Assembly: GCA_017795085.1 (NCBI GenBank)
Contig: CP051246.1
Span: forward strand, 1,242,514 to 1,306,513
DNA from: Salegentibacter sp.
GTDB lineage: Bacteria; Bacteroidota; Bacteroidia; Flavobacteriales; Flavobacteriaceae
Reading direction: 5' to 3'
Length of the DNA: 64,000 nt
A program made the translations under genes and the position numbers. Below are positions 19,804 through 29,132 of this stretch, one piece after another; positions within the stretch are counted from its first letter, which is position 1; every line of letters starts with the position of its first letter. The notes under the pieces are model-generated. The model did no database searches. It saw only the letters and a list, made by a program, of their open reading frames with translations, and was not told the origin of the DNA.

Positions 19804-20928
19804 TTATTCCTCAGAGCTTTCTAAGAGTTCAACACGGAAAATCAAATCAGTATTTGGTGGAATAACTCCTCCGGCGCCATTTTCACCGTAACCCAGGTGA
19901 GAGGGAATAAATAAAATGGCTTTATCTCCTTCTTTCATTTGTTGTAAGCCTTCTTTGAAACCTGATATCATTTGTGCTTGAGGACCATATGGGATTTTCA
20001 TAGGATTGTATCCAATTTGGTCTTTTTTCTGCTGATTGAAAACTCCTAATTCCTTTGCTAAATCTTCTTTACTGGTATCAAAAATAGTCCCGTTTTCTAA
20101 ATAACCTTCATAATCTACCTGTACCATATCACCATCGGCAGGTTTGTTACCATCGCCTTCTTCTTCATAATAAATTTTCAGCCCACTTTCCAATTCTTCA
20201 GCATCTTCTTTTAGGGCTGCGAAGCGCGCTTTGTTTTCTTCCTTAGCTTCTTCAGCTCTTGCGGCAGCTTCTTCTTCTTCGGCTTTACGAGCGCTAAGTT
20301 CATCTGCAAATACTTTAGGGGCATCAAAATCTTTAGCAGCCTTACCTTTTCTAACAATGTTTACCTTGTTCATCAAAACTTCTTGTTGAGGCTTATCTGC
20401 CGGACCGGTTTGTACTTTTCCTATAGAGTCTACCACGCTTTGGCCTTCTACAATTTTTCCAAATACCGTGTGACGTCCATCGAGGTTTGGAGTAGGAGCA
20501 AGGGTGATAAAAAACTGACTGCCGTTGGTGCCGGGGCCTGCATTGGCCATAGAAAGGATGCCTTTGGAATTGTGACTTAAGCTGTCTACAATTTCATCGG
20601 GAAAACGATAACCGGGGCCTCCGGATCCATTTCCTGATGGGTCGCCCCCTTGAATTACAAATCCGTCTATGATTCGGTGGAAAGTCAATCCATCATAGAA
20701 TTTTTTTCCTTCGTAGGTAGAATCTACCATAGTATTGGTTCCTTCAGCCAGAGAGACAAAGCTGGCAACGGTTATAGGGGTTTCTTTGTGGTAGAGTTCA
20801 GCTACAAAATCACCTTTGCTGGTTTTAAACTCAGCATAGAGGCCATCTTCTAAATTGGGATATTCTTCATTACAGGCTATCAAACTTAAGGCGATAGCAA
20901 ATACAAAAATCAGGTTTAGTTTCTTCAT
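19804..20928 (-). CDS. Cyclophilin-FKBP dual peptidyl-prolyl isomerase lipoprotein
   Basis: A 374-residue lipoprotein. The signal ends in the lipobox LSLIAC just after the start at 20928; a longer in-frame start at 20973 would overlap gldI and spoil the signal peptide. Residues about 40-190 form a cyclophilin domain (FHRIIDGFVIQGGDPSGNGSGG; GTNGSQFFITLAPTPNLDG; HTVFGKI). A charged Glu/Ala-rich coiled linker (about 205-250) leads to a C-terminal FKBP domain (VQVDYEGYLENGTIFDTS; IPSHLGYGENG; IPPNTDLIFRVELL). Such fusions are envelope folding catalysts in Bacteroidota. It follows gldI by 7 bases and is probably cotranscribed. Confidence 0.92.
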   Translation of the reverse strand: MKKLNLIFVFAIALSLIACNEEYPNLEDGLYAEFKTSKGDFVAELYHKETPITVASFVSLAEGTNTMVDSTYEGKKFYDGLTFHRIIDGFVIQGGDPSGNGSGGPGYRFPDEIVDSLSHNSKGILSMANAGPGTNGSQFFITLAPTPNLDGRHTVFGKIVEGQSVVDSIGKVQTGPADKPQQEVLMNKVNIVRKGKAAKDFDAPKVFADELSARKAEEEEAAARAEEAKEENKARFAALKEDAEELESGLKIYYEEEGDGNKPADGDMVQVDYEGYLENGTIFDTSKEDLAKELGVFNQQKKDQIGYNPMKIPYGPQAQMISGFKEGLQQMKEGDKAILFIPSHLGYGENGAGGVIPPNTDLIFRVELLESSEE

Positions 20929-20935
20929 TTTAAAA

Positions 20936-21499
20936 TTAATTATTTGGTTCGTTTTGTTTTTCTTCTTCTTCAATTTTATGTAAAGTTACTTTTGTTTTAA
21001 GCGGTATGTTGGTGCCAATTTTGTTTTTATCGCCATAATAGCCATATCCTTTATGCGAGGGAAATAAAAAAGTTACCGTTTCTCCTTCTTTCATCAGTTT
21101 GATGCCCTGGCGCAATCCGCTGAATAACTTTTCTTTATCAACTGCGTAGCTTTTGGTAGGTTTTTCTCCTTTGGCATAGATTGTTTTACCATCTACTGTA
21201 GAAATTTGGTGATCAAATTCAACAATATCACCAAACTCAGGAGTTTCTGTTTTGGTAGAATCGTTATTCTTTACATTATAATAATACCAAAAACCATCGT
21301 TGGAAGCTATGTATTGATGAGCAGAATCTTCTTTAATCAATTTTTGAATATAAGTTTCTTCTTTGGCAATAAGCTCACGATTACGTTCAATAGATTCAGA
21401 TATATAAGACCCTGAATTTTGCGAAATAGGGTATCTGGCTTCCGGCGATTTGCAAGAAGCAGTAAATAAAACCATTAAAATAATCGCTAATTTTTTCAT
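20936..21499 (-). CDS. gldI: Gliding motility-associated FKBP-type isomerase lipoprotein GldI
   Basis: A 187-residue lipoprotein with lipobox VLFTASC. An FKBP domain fills the C-terminal half (GDIVEFDHQIS; GLRQGIKLMKEGETVTFLFPSHKGYGYYGD; IPLKTKVTLHKI). Its size, lipobox and arrangement match GldI, needed for gliding and type IX secretion in Flavobacterium johnsoniae. The start overlaps the stop of the DHH phosphoesterase gene by 4 bases and the dual isomerase gene follows, a common flavobacterial gene order. Confidence 0.88.
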   Translation of the reverse strand: MKKLAIILMVLFTASCKSPEARYPISQNSGSYISESIERNRELIAKEETYIQKLIKEDSAHQYIASNDGFWYYYNVKNNDSTKTETPEFGDIVEFDHQISTVDGKTIYAKGEKPTKSYAVDKEKLFSGLRQGIKLMKEGETVTFLFPSHKGYGYYGDKNKIGTNIPLKTKVTLHKIEEEEKQNEPNN

Positions 21500-22515
21500 G
21501 AAATCAATTCTTCCCGGTATTGCGGCAGTATTTCTTCAAACTTTTTAATGGTTTGAGGTAAAGAAATCGTACTTTTTCCGCCGGCAGCATTTATATGACC
21601 ACCCCCATTAAAGTGCGCTCTGGCAAATTTATTAACATCAAAATTAGCTTTGGAACGGAAAGAGATTTTAATGATATTTTCCTGAGTATTTTCAATAAAA
21701 ATCACGGCCAACACAATTCCTTTTAATGATAAGCCGTAGTTTACAAAACCTTCAGTATCTCCCTTTTTAAAATTATTCCGGTCTAATTCTTCCTGGTTAA
21801 GGCTTATATATGCCGTATTGTATTCTTTTATAACCTTTAGATTGTTTAAAGCGGTGCCCAAGAGCTGCAACCTGTTTTCAGAATTAGTGTCAAAAACATT
21901 ATTATGAATTTGTGTGTTCTGGGCACCACGTTCAATAAGGTCCGCTACCACAGTATGTGTCAGGCTACTGGTTGCACTATACCTAAACGAACCGGTATCG
22001 GTCATTATTCCGGTATAAATACAAGTGGCAATTTCAGGGGTGATTTGATTTTTACCGCGAAGTTTTTCAATAAAATGATATAGCATTTCGCAGGTTGAAC
22101 TCATTTCTGCATCACTGTAGGTGTGCATGGCGTAATCCGTAGGCTCCTGATGATGGTCTATCATAATAAAAACTGCCCGGGCAGCTTTTAAAGGTTCTAC
22201 CATATTACCGGCACGGGAGAGTTCATTAAAATCTAAGGTGAAAATAAGATCGGCATCGTTTATTAATTTCCTACAATGTTCTTCTTCATTTTCATAGACA
22301 ATTACCTGATCGTTACCCGGTAACCATTTTAGAAAATCAGGATAATTATTGGGGGCAATTACTTGCGGGTTATGGCCTTTATCTTTAAGAAAATGCCAAA
22401 GGCCTAAAGAGGCCCCCATCGCATCACCGTCGGGGCCTTTATGCGGAACAATTATAATATTTCTGGCATTTGCCAGTTCGGCAGTAATTTCTAAAATACT
22501 TTGTTCAATCATCAT
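21496..22515 (-). CDS. DHH/DHHA1 family phosphoesterase (NrnA-like)
   Basis: A 339-residue cytoplasmic phosphoesterase. It shows the DHH-family metal motifs HKGPDGDAMGASLGLWHFL, a DFNELSR segment (aspartate), MIDHHQEP, GIMTDTGSFRYS and the DHHA1 signature GGGHINAAGG. NrnA-type enzymes degrade nanoRNA and dephosphorylate pAp. Which of these activities dominates here is not visible. The start at MMIEQSIL (22515 or 22512) fits family length; the longer in-frame start at 22545 adds unconserved residues. It is first in the nrnA-gldI-isomerase operon and divergent from the phoD-like gene. Confidence 0.92.
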   Translation of the reverse strand: MMIEQSILEITAELANARNIIIVPHKGPDGDAMGASLGLWHFLKDKGHNPQVIAPNNYPDFLKWLPGNDQVIVYENEEEHCRKLINDADLIFTLDFNELSRAGNMVEPLKAARAVFIMIDHHQEPTDYAMHTYSDAEMSSTCEMLYHFIEKLRGKNQITPEIATCIYTGIMTDTGSFRYSATSSLTHTVVADLIERGAQNTQIHNNVFDTNSENRLQLLGTALNNLKVIKEYNTAYISLNQEELDRNNFKKGDTEGFVNYGLSLKGIVLAVIFIENTQENIIKISFRSKANFDVNKFARAHFNGGGHINAAGGKSTISLPQTIKKFEEILPQYREELIS

Positions 22516-22564
22516 ATAAAGGGTAAAGATACAATTTATTAACACGTAGCCGAAAAGGATACTT

Positions 22565-22572
22565 TAAATTTG
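22565..22572 (+). promoter_or_regulatory. -7 promoter element of the phoD-like gene
   Basis: TAAATTTG matches TAnnTTTG and would start transcription about 60 bases before the ATG at 22639. It overlaps a spurious TTG start at 22570. No TTG -33 element was found. Confidence 0.45.
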
Positions 22573-22638
22573 CTCACTAAACGAATTTTTAAACCTGCAA
22601 GTGTGAGGACCTTTCCTCAATTAACAAATCAACAAAAA

Positions 22639-23673
22639 ATGAAATTAATATATAGAATTCTACCTGTAATTTTTCTGTTATTCTCCTGCGGAAGTATTTC
22701 GGAAATCCAGAAAACTAAAACAAAGGATTTTGATTATACCCTGGCATTTGGGAGCTGTAATCGCCAAGATGAACCTCAGCCACTTTGGGAGGCTATTTTA
22801 AAAAATAAACCGGAAGTTTTTATCTGGGGTGGTGATAATATTTATGCCGATACTGATAATATGGAAGAGATGCGCAAGATGTATAAGAAACAAAAGAACA
22901 ATCCCGGATACCGACAATTATTGAAACAAGCTGAAGTCTATGGCACATGGGATGATCATGATTATGGGATTAATGACGGTGGAAAAAACTGGGAACATAA
23001 AGACGAAAGTCAGGAATTGTTGTTGGATTTTTTAGAAGCTCCAGAAGATGACCCACGGCGAAGCAGGGAAGGGGTTTATCACAGTAGCATAGTCAATGCT
23101 AAAAAAGGAACTATAAAATTGATTGTGCTGGATACCCGCTATTTTCGGGATGAACTAAAATTCGATACCGAGGGAAATAAAAGATATGATGCTCGAGACG
23201 AGGGTACGATTTTAGGAAAAAAGCAGTGGGCATGGCTTTGGGAAGAATTAAAAAATGATGAAGCTGATTTTACCTTGATAATAAGTAGTATTCAGGTACT
23301 TTCAGAAGAACACGGGTTTGAAAGCTGGGGGAATTTTCCTGAAGAACGCCAGAAGTTGTTGGATTTAATTACGGCATCTGTGGCGAAAAATGTGATATTA
23401 CTTAGTGGAGATCGGCATATTTCTGAGTTTTCGGTCTGGAATTCCGAAGATTTGAATTATCCGCTTGTCGATTTTACCTCTAGCGGACTTACCCATAGTT
23501 ATGATGGATTTTCAGGAGAGCCCAATCAATTTAGAAAAGGAAAAGTTGTTAAAGATTTAAGTTTTGGGCTATTGAAGTTTGATTTTGATAGGAAAGAAGT
23601 ATGGATGGAGATGCGGGGTAGAAATAATCGACTTCAGCAGAAAATAAACCTAAATTACGCGTTAAAAAACTAA
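22639..23673 (+). CDS. PhoD-like metallophosphatase lipoprotein
   Basis: A 344-residue lipoprotein (signal IYRILPVIFLLFSC) of the alkaline phosphatase D family. Metal-site motifs are FGSCNRQDEPQPLW, IWGGDNIYADT, TWDDHDYGIND and LLSGDRHISEFS. Enzymes of this family hydrolyse phosphomonoesters or diesters outside the cytoplasm, using calcium and iron. The N-terminal fibronectin-like domain of Bacillus PhoD is missing, so this is the short form. I chose ATG 22639 because it gives a proper lipoprotein signal. Confidence 0.9.
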   Translation: MKLIYRILPVIFLLFSCGSISEIQKTKTKDFDYTLAFGSCNRQDEPQPLWEAILKNKPEVFIWGGDNIYADTDNMEEMRKMYKKQKNNPGYRQLLKQAEVYGTWDDHDYGINDGGKNWEHKDESQELLLDFLEAPEDDPRRSREGVYHSSIVNAKKGTIKLIVLDTRYFRDELKFDTEGNKRYDARDEGTILGKKQWAWLWEELKNDEADFTLIISSIQVLSEEHGFESWGNFPEERQKLLDLITASVAKNVILLSGDRHISEFSVWNSEDLNYPLVDFTSSGLTHSYDGFSGEPNQFRKGKVVKDLSFGLLKFDFDRKEVWMEMRGRNNRLQQKINLNYALKN

Positions 23674-23678
23674 AGCAC

Positions 23679-23708
23679 TTGGTTTTGGAGGGGATTTATT
23701 TATTTTTG
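23679..23708 (+). promoter_or_regulatory. Bacteroidota promoter for ndk
   Basis: TTG (23679-23681), a 19-base spacer and TATTTTTG (23701-23708) match the TTG/TAnnTTTG consensus. The start codon of ndk is 22 bases further on, so ndk is probably transcribed on its own. Confidence 0.65.
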
Positions 23709-23730
23709 CAACAAAATTAAAAAACATACC

Positions 23731-24150
23731 ATGGCAGGAAACAGAACATTTACCATGATTAAACCTGATGCCGTTGAAAAAGGGCATATAGGTGGGATAT
23801 TAGAACAAATTACCGCTTCAGGTTTTAAGATTGTGGCGTTGAAAATGACTCAAATGACCCAGGCTGATGCTGAAGAATTTTATGCAATTCACAAAGAGCG
23901 TCCGTTTTTTGGGGAGCTAGTAGAGTTTATGACCCGTGGGCCAATTGTATCGGCTGTTCTTGAAAAAGAGAATGCTGTTGAAGATTTTAGAACTTTAATT
24001 GGTGCCACCAATCCTGAAGATGCTGCTGAAGGAACTATCAGAAAAAAATATGCTGAATCTGTAGGTGAAAATGCTGTACACGGAAGCGATAGTGATGAAA
24101 ATGCTCAAATAGAAGCTGCTTTCCATTTTTCAGGAAGGGAGATATTTTAG
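23731..24150 (+). CDS. ndk: Nucleoside diphosphate kinase
   Basis: A 139-residue cytoplasmic enzyme that transfers the gamma phosphate of ATP to nucleoside diphosphates through a phosphohistidine. The N-terminal [20 protein letters not shown] and the active-site [16 protein letters not shown] with the catalytic histidine are diagnostic. The length and order of motifs are standard. It has its own promoter and terminator. Confidence 0.98.
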   Translation: MAGNRTFTMIKPDAVEKGHIGGILEQITASGFKIVALKMTQMTQADAEEFYAIHKERPFFGELVEFMTRGPIVSAVLEKENAVEDFRTLIGATNPEDAAEGTIRKKYAESVGENAVHGSDSDENAQIEAAFHFSGREIF

Positions 24151-24177
24151 TATCTATTCTTAAAAGTACTAGTGCAG

Positions 24178-24207
24178 GCCATCAGTTTATCTCTGGTGGC
24201 TTTTTTT
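24178..24207 (+). terminator. Rho-independent terminator of ndk
   Basis: GCCATCAG (24178-24185) pairs with CTGGTGGC (24193-24200), with one G-T wobble across a 7-base loop, and is followed by seven T residues. It sits 28 bases after the ndk stop. Confidence 0.8.
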
Positions 24208-24234
24208 AGGCTTGTCCCGAAGTTAAGTTGTTTA

Positions 24235-25209
24235 TTATGAAATATAAACCTCTAATAGTTCGGTTTCAGCAGCTGAAGTTATTTTAACTTCTTTATTTCT
24301 GGCGGGAATTAAAATGCTTTCTCCTTTGGATATTTTTTCGCTATTCCCGTCAATACTAATTTCAGCATTACCATTTACGCACATATAGATTACAAAAGAA
24401 TCAAGCTTGTTGTAATCTTTAGTGATTTCTCCTTTTATGGGGAGGTAATTGGTTGTGAAATATCGGCAGGAAGCAACTTGGCAGGAAGTGTTCTCCTTTT
24501 TATCGTAATCTAATTTAAAATCTTCTTTCTTTTCAAAATCAATTGCATCTATGGCTAGTGCGGTGTGGAGTTCCCTGGCATTTCCCTGATCGTCAACACG
24601 ATCCCAGTCATAAATACGGTAAGTTACATCTGAAGTTTGTTGAATTTCTGCCAATAGAACTCCAGCACCAATAGCATGTACTTTCCCGGTATTGATAAAA
24701 AAGCTATCCCCTTTCTTTACATCTTCAAAATTTAATAATTCTGTTATCGCTCCACTTTCCAAGTGCTTGATATATTCTTCTTTAGTGATATTTTCTTTAA
24801 AACCTATATTGATATTAGCATCTTTATCGGCTTGCATAATATACCACATCTCGGTTTTTCCGAAGGAATTATGGCGTTGTCTGGCAAGTTCGTCATTAGG
24901 ATGCAGCTGAACAGAAAGAGCAGTTTTTGCATCTATAAATTTTATAAGAAGCGGGAATTCTCCTCCAAATTCTTCATAAATTTTTTCACCCACCAAATCA
25001 CCTTTGTAAGATTCCAGCAAATCTGTTAAGGAATTGCTTTTTAGGGAGCCATTGGCTACCACCGATACATCATCTTTTACGCCTGAAATTTCCCAACTCT
25101 CGCCAAGATTTTCAATGGGACTATTTTTATTAAGGAGACTTTTTAATTTATTTCCCCCCCATATTTTTTCTTTGAGAATGGGACGAAACTTCAGTGGATA
25201 ATTGAGCAT
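24235..25209 (-). CDS. manA: Mannose-6-phosphate isomerase, class I
   Basis: A 324-residue cytoplasmic zinc enzyme interconverting mannose-6-phosphate and fructose-6-phosphate. Motifs visible are the N-terminal LKFRPILKEKIWGG, the zinc-site ALSVQLHPNDELAR with GKTEMWYIM, the INTGKVHAIGAGVLLAEIQQTSDVTYRIYDWDR segment and a cupin-like C-terminus. It is of the short firmicute/Bacteroidota form. It converges on ndk, with the ndk terminator between them. Confidence 0.95.
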   Translation of the reverse strand: MLNYPLKFRPILKEKIWGGNKLKSLLNKNSPIENLGESWEISGVKDDVSVVANGSLKSNSLTDLLESYKGDLVGEKIYEEFGGEFPLLIKFIDAKTALSVQLHPNDELARQRHNSFGKTEMWYIMQADKDANINIGFKENITKEEYIKHLESGAITELLNFEDVKKGDSFFINTGKVHAIGAGVLLAEIQQTSDVTYRIYDWDRVDDQGNARELHTALAIDAIDFEKKEDFKLDYDKKENTSCQVASCRYFTTNYLPIKGEITKDYNKLDSFVIYMCVNGNAEISIDGNSEKISKGESILIPARNKEVKITSAAETELLEVYIS

Positions 25210-25368
25210 TTTTTGATTAGGTTATTTAAAAGGAGGGTAAATATACCAAATTAACAGGATTAAGAAAAACTCATTTTATTTTAAAGTAATATCTTTTTCC
25301 TATGTGGTTAAGAATGTGATTTTTAATAAATCTATGTCACCTAACTTATTTAAATTTAAAGAAAAACA

Positions 25369-25398
25369 TTGTTTTATTTATAAATCAGATTATATTTG
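25369..25398 (+). promoter_or_regulatory. Promoter of tRNA-Arg
   Basis: TTG (25369-25371), a 19-base spacer and TATATTTG (25391-25398) fit the Bacteroidota consensus closely and end 13 bases before the mature tRNA 5' end. Confidence 0.75.
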
Positions 25399-25411
25399 CA
25401 AGCGCAAAAAA

Positions 25412-25485
<74 letters not shown>

Positions 25486-25503
25486 CTTAAGAGACTTTAA
25501 TAT

Positions 25504-25538
25504 AAACCCTACATATTTATGATTTGTAGGGTTTTTTT
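25504..25538 (+). terminator. Terminator downstream of tRNA-Arg
   Basis: AAACCCTACA (25504-25513) and TGTAGGGTTT (25525-25534) form a perfect 10-base stem with an 11-base loop, followed by a T-run to 25538. Confidence 0.88.
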
Positions 25539-25605
25539 ATATGATTTAATTTTAATAATAGCATAAGTTATAATTATTTATTTGAATGTCTATTATACAT
25601 AACCA

Positions 25606-25651
25606 TGTCATCCCCCTGTCCTAGAGCGGGAGTAATTCAGGGGGTGAGACA
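25606..25651. repeat. Degenerate REP-like hairpin
   Basis: TGTCATCCCCCTG (25606-25618) and CAGGGGGTGAGACA (25638-25651) are near-reverse complements around a 19-base loop. The outer TGTCA/GACA and the C-rich arm recall type B REP-like elements. It occupies the gap between tRNA-Arg and the TPR regulator; otherwise that gap shows no gene. Confidence 0.5.
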
Positions 25652-25777
25652 TTAAAGCGAGCCAGGCATGCCGTAAAGCACATTATATTAATAGCGAACG
25701 AATAATCAGTTATTTATTGTTTACTTGTACAATCCCTTTTAGGGGTACTTAAAACATGAGTTGTTAAAAGAATTAAT

Positions 25778-27274
25778 GTGGAGATAAAAAGGATTACTTA
25801 CTTTATTCTAATTTTTCTGGTTTTTGGTCAGAATAAGAGTATAGGTCAAAAGATTGATACTGACCACTTGACTATTAAACAAATAGATAGTATAAGGAAT
25901 GTTGAATTTACGAATTATTCTATTTGGGATAGAACTATGGAAGCTTCTATAGAGTTAAATTCTAAACTTTTAGAAGCTTCTAAAAAATTGGATTATAAAA
26001 AGGGAATTACCCATGCATACCTGGGTGCAGGTAATTTATCATGTAATATAGGCAATTTTAAAGATGCCTTAAATTATGTTAAGCTTGTAGAACAATCGGA
26101 GTATTATAAAAATTGTGAATGTAAAAGTTTAAAAGCCAGGATATCAAATTTAAAAGGAAGGATTTATATTGGGCTTGGTTATCATAGTTTTGCTTTGGAG
26201 GAATTAAATGAAGGGCTTGAATATTTAAAAAATGATACCTCACAAAATCTAAGATTAAGTATATTACATGTAAATAAAGCAGCAGCTTTTGCTGCTATAG
26301 GCGAAAAGGATTCTGTATTTTATTCACGTAAGCGCTCTTTAGGGTATGCCTCTTCGGTTTTTAATTATATACTTATGAGTAGGTGGTACCTTAATTTTGA
26401 TAAAAAAATAGATTCAGCAAAGTATTATCTCGATTTAAGTAAGGCTGAATTAGAAGAATCAAAATCAGTTCCAAAATATGGGAAATCTATTTATTTAAGG
26501 AATGTAGCTAATTATTATGAAGTGGTGGGTGATCATAAAAAAGCTATAGCTAATTATTGTAGGTCTTTAGATATTTCTATGGAGATTAATCGTGACAAGG
26601 AGATCTTAAAAACCTATAAAAACCTGGCTGATTTATATGTAAAAACCGGTGATATTGAAAAATCCAATAGCTATTATTCAAAATATGCAAAGTTGAATAG
26701 GAACATAAAAAATAATAAGGATCGAATTCGGGATATTACAGGCAGAGAATTTTTCAAAGAAAAAGAACAGCAGCATAAAAGTGATAAAAACCAATGGCTG
26801 ACTATTAGTCTATCAATTGGAATTATTGTAATTGGTGGAGGATTATTTTCTAGAAAATATGTTCGTACTAAATATAAGAAATCTGTCAAGGAAAAGATAG
26901 AGGAATTGCATAGGGTGAATAGTCTGGTACAAGAAAAGAAACAAGAAGAAAAAAAATTAAAAGCTCAATTAGAAAATACCCAACGTGAACTAGTTGAGCT
27001 GGCCAAGAAGAATGATGAATTATTTTTACCTGAATTCCGAAGGGTCTATCCTGAATTATACAAGAAATTGGAGGAAATAGACCCAAAAATCACAAAAAGC
27101 GATCTTATTTTATTGGGGATGGTATGGTTAAATTTTTCTTCAAAAGATATTGCCAATGCTACTTTTGTTCAGCATCGAACAGTACAAACCAAAAAATACA
27201 GGTTACGCCAAAAGCTAAAACTTCCTAATGGCACTGATTTATACCAGTGGCTACAGAAAATTGGCCTTAATTAA
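25778..27274 (+). CDS. TPR-transmembrane-HTH (LuxR-like) regulator
   Basis: A 498-residue protein starting with GTG. It begins with a signal-like hydrophobic segment (ITYFILIFLVFGQNKSIGQ), then TPR helices (about residues 55-320), a transmembrane helix (LTISLSIGIIVIGGGLFSRK, about 341-361), a coiled coil (EKIEELHRVNSLVQEKKQEEKKL) and a C-terminal helix-turn-helix (LLGMVWLNFSSKDIANATF...RTVQTKKYRLRQKL). This TPR/TM/HTH layout is widespread in Flavobacteriia and thought to couple a periplasmic TPR sensor to DNA binding. No target is evident. It has no close neighbour in the same operon. Confidence 0.8.
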   Translation: MEIKRITYFILIFLVFGQNKSIGQKIDTDHLTIKQIDSIRNVEFTNYSIWDRTMEASIELNSKLLEASKKLDYKKGITHAYLGAGNLSCNIGNFKDALNYVKLVEQSEYYKNCECKSLKARISNLKGRIYIGLGYHSFALEELNEGLEYLKNDTSQNLRLSILHVNKAAAFAAIGEKDSVFYSRKRSLGYASSVFNYILMSRWYLNFDKKIDSAKYYLDLSKAELEESKSVPKYGKSIYLRNVANYYEVVGDHKKAIANYCRSLDISMEINRDKEILKTYKNLADLYVKTGDIEKSNSYYSKYAKLNRNIKNNKDRIRDITGREFFKEKEQQHKSDKNQWLTISLSIGIIVIGGGLFSRKYVRTKYKKSVKEKIEELHRVNSLVQEKKQEEKKLKAQLENTQRELVELAKKNDELFLPEFRRVYPELYKKLEEIDPKITKSDLILLGMVWLNFSSKDIANATFVQHRTVQTKKYRLRQKLKLPNGTDLYQWLQKIGLN

Positions 27275-27694
27275 TAGACCTTTTTAGGTGTTATCTATGG
27301 TGGCTTTTGGGGGAATTGATAAATATGTTTTCGTTGGATGCTTTAAAATTTTGGGCTTTACCTTTGTAGGTATTTAATATTTTTCCTCGATTATTAAAAG
27401 CTTCTGAGAAAAAAATTTAAGCTATTAGAAGTTTACTGTTTTGAAATGATTTAAGTAGGGAAATAGCCATAAGGCATTTAAAATTAAAACTACTTTGGCA
27501 TTAAAAATAAACTCTTTACTTTTTCTTATTGTATAATCCAGCCCCTAATTTATCATAAGATCATATCGATAATTGCTGACTTCCAGAACATTCTATTTTT
27601 AAATTAACAATACAATAAACTTGATTTTATTTAGTACAAAGAATAAAATCAAGTTATATTCGTTTAATTTACCAAACTATTTATTATTTATATA
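27275..27694. other. 420-base intergenic region with a long hairpin
   Basis: No convincing gene was found. The only strong structure is a perfect 14-base inverted repeat: AACTTGATTTTATT (27618-27631) against AATAAAATCAAGTT with a G-T/closing pair at 27642-27655 and a loop of about 10 bases (TAGTACAAAG). It ends 39 bases before the ORF at 27695. It lacks a T-run, so it is more like an operator, an mRNA leader hairpin or a mobile-element end than a terminator. Confidence 0.5.
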
Positions 27695-28102
27695 ATGCAC
27701 TTAAAGTATTCGGGAAAAAAAAGAACTATACGAAAAGTTGTCAACCGGGCAAATCGTATATTGATTAGTCCCTTTTTCCTGCAGCAGTTAAAGGAAACCC
27801 GTATAACTACTGATAATGGAGTCTGGGAAGCACTTATTCAAAAGATTAATATGGGAGATAAACAGGATATTCTCGTGCTGAGCTATTGGAATCCGTTAAA
27901 ATCAGTTAGTTTGCATACAGTTGGAGCAACAAAAATCTATATCAACAGGGCTCGTCTAAAGTATTCTAAACGCTCTCTACTTTCCGTATTGCTTGAGAAA
28001 TATACGTTAATTCAATTAAGTAGCCTTGATTCATCAGATCAACAATTCAATCAGGAGGAATTGGTTAAGAAAGTAGGAATATTGGCCAAGGGATATATGT
28101 AA
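27695..28102 (+). CDS. Hypothetical protein
   Basis: A 135-residue, basic N-terminus protein (GKKRTIRKVVNRANRIL) without a signal peptide or membrane segment. I do not recognise a family. The segment ATKIYINRARLKYSKRSLLSVLLE is weakly reminiscent of the region before the zinc helix in small phage-type metallopeptidases, but no HExxH follows, so no function is assigned. It stands alone, preceded by a long hairpin at 27618-27655 and followed by broken gene remnants. Confidence 0.5.
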   Translation: MHLKYSGKKRTIRKVVNRANRILISPFFLQQLKETRITTDNGVWEALIQKINMGDKQDILVLSYWNPLKSVSLHTVGATKIYINRARLKYSKRSLLSVLLEKYTLIQLSSLDSSDQQFNQEELVKKVGILAKGYM

Positions 28103-28371
28103 GCATTCCATATACTTTTATACCAACTTTTGGGTTACTATCTTTACTCCCATAAAAAATTTAAAGTTGTTTGCCTTTAAATAACTATTTATAATTTAAT
28201 AAGCGGTTCACAATTAAAAATCTTGGGACAAGTCCATTCTGGACCTATTCTGTACCAAAAAAAGCTAAAAATAAATCAACAGTTATTAAGGCAATCAAGG
28301 AATGTCGTTTGAACCATATAAGTGAGGCACGACGCAATAAATATGTTTGGTTGGACGGCGTTGCTCATTTT

Positions 28372-28658
28372 AAAAAAGTAAGGCTCTTTCCTTCAGAGAT
28401 ATTAATGAAGTATTTCAGGGAAATAAAATTGGACAATCTTTAATAAACCAAACAATTCAAATAGCTGAAAAAAGAAGCGTAGATTATATTTGGTTGGGGG
28501 TTTGGGAGAAAAACATAAAGGCAATTGCTTTTTACGAAAAAAATGGACTTAAAATAGTTGGAACTCATCCTTTCAGAATGGGAAATGAAATTCAGACGGA
28601 TTATGTAATGAAACGAAATATAAAGCCAGTTGCCAACAAAGGAGACCGTTGTGTATAA
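28372..28658 (+). pseudogene. C-terminal remnant of a GNAT acetyltransferase
   Basis: Reading through this stretch gives EVFQGNKIGQSLINQ (acetyl-CoA-binding loop of GNAT enzymes), then RSVDYIWLGVWEKN, IKAIAFYEKNGLKIVGTHPF and QTDYVMKR, which is the C-terminal half of a GNAT N-acetyltransferase. In-frame stops precede it and there is no start codon, so the N-terminal half is lost. In another frame upstream (about 28188-28443) an open stretch reads GTSPFWTYSVPKKAKNKST and on, an unrecognised fragment also lacking a start. Together they show a deletion or recombination scar in the 570-base gap between 28102 and 28671. Confidence 0.7.
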
Positions 28659-28670
28659 CCTGAAAAAATT

Positions 28671-29132
28671 ATGAGCAAATACAAATCAAGACCAATAAAA
28701 TTCAAAGAAATAATTGGAATAAACGGTTGGAAACTAAAAGTATATACCATCACAAAAGGGGGAAGTTTCCACCATCCAGAATTTTATAAATCAGTTAAGG
28801 AGAATTTACCAAGTTGGTTATCTTTAAAAAATTCCTTTAATCACGATAATGATAATATAGGCTTTTTGATATTGCATTCGGGAAATGAAGGTGTTTTTTC
28901 TATAATCAATTGGTGGGTAGGTGAAAATATGCTGAACACACATATCTTTTTCTCTGATTATCAATCAAATAATAATTTCAAAAAGATTTCGGGAGATGGA
29001 CTTGCTCCTTGCGTTTGGGAACTTGAAGTGATTTATCACGAAAAAAAATCGTGGACAAAAAATGTTCTTAAAAAATTACCTGATGCTGATTATGATAACT
29101 ATATTTTAGATACACTAAACACAGAAGTATAA
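28671..29132 (+). CDS. Conserved hypothetical protein next to a GNAT gene
   Basis: A 153-residue cytoplasmic protein, rich in aromatic residues (FSIINWWVGENMLNTHIFF; LAPCVWELEVIYHEKKSW). I recognise no named domain. Its stop codon shares one base with the ATG of the following GNAT gene (29132), so the two are translationally coupled and probably work together. Confidence 0.6.
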   Translation: MSKYKSRPIKFKEIIGINGWKLKVYTITKGGSFHHPEFYKSVKENLPSWLSLKNSFNHDNDNIGFLILHSGNEGVFSIINWWVGENMLNTHIFFSDYQSNNNFKKISGDGLAPCVWELEVIYHEKKSWTKNVLKKLPDADYDNYILDTLNTEV

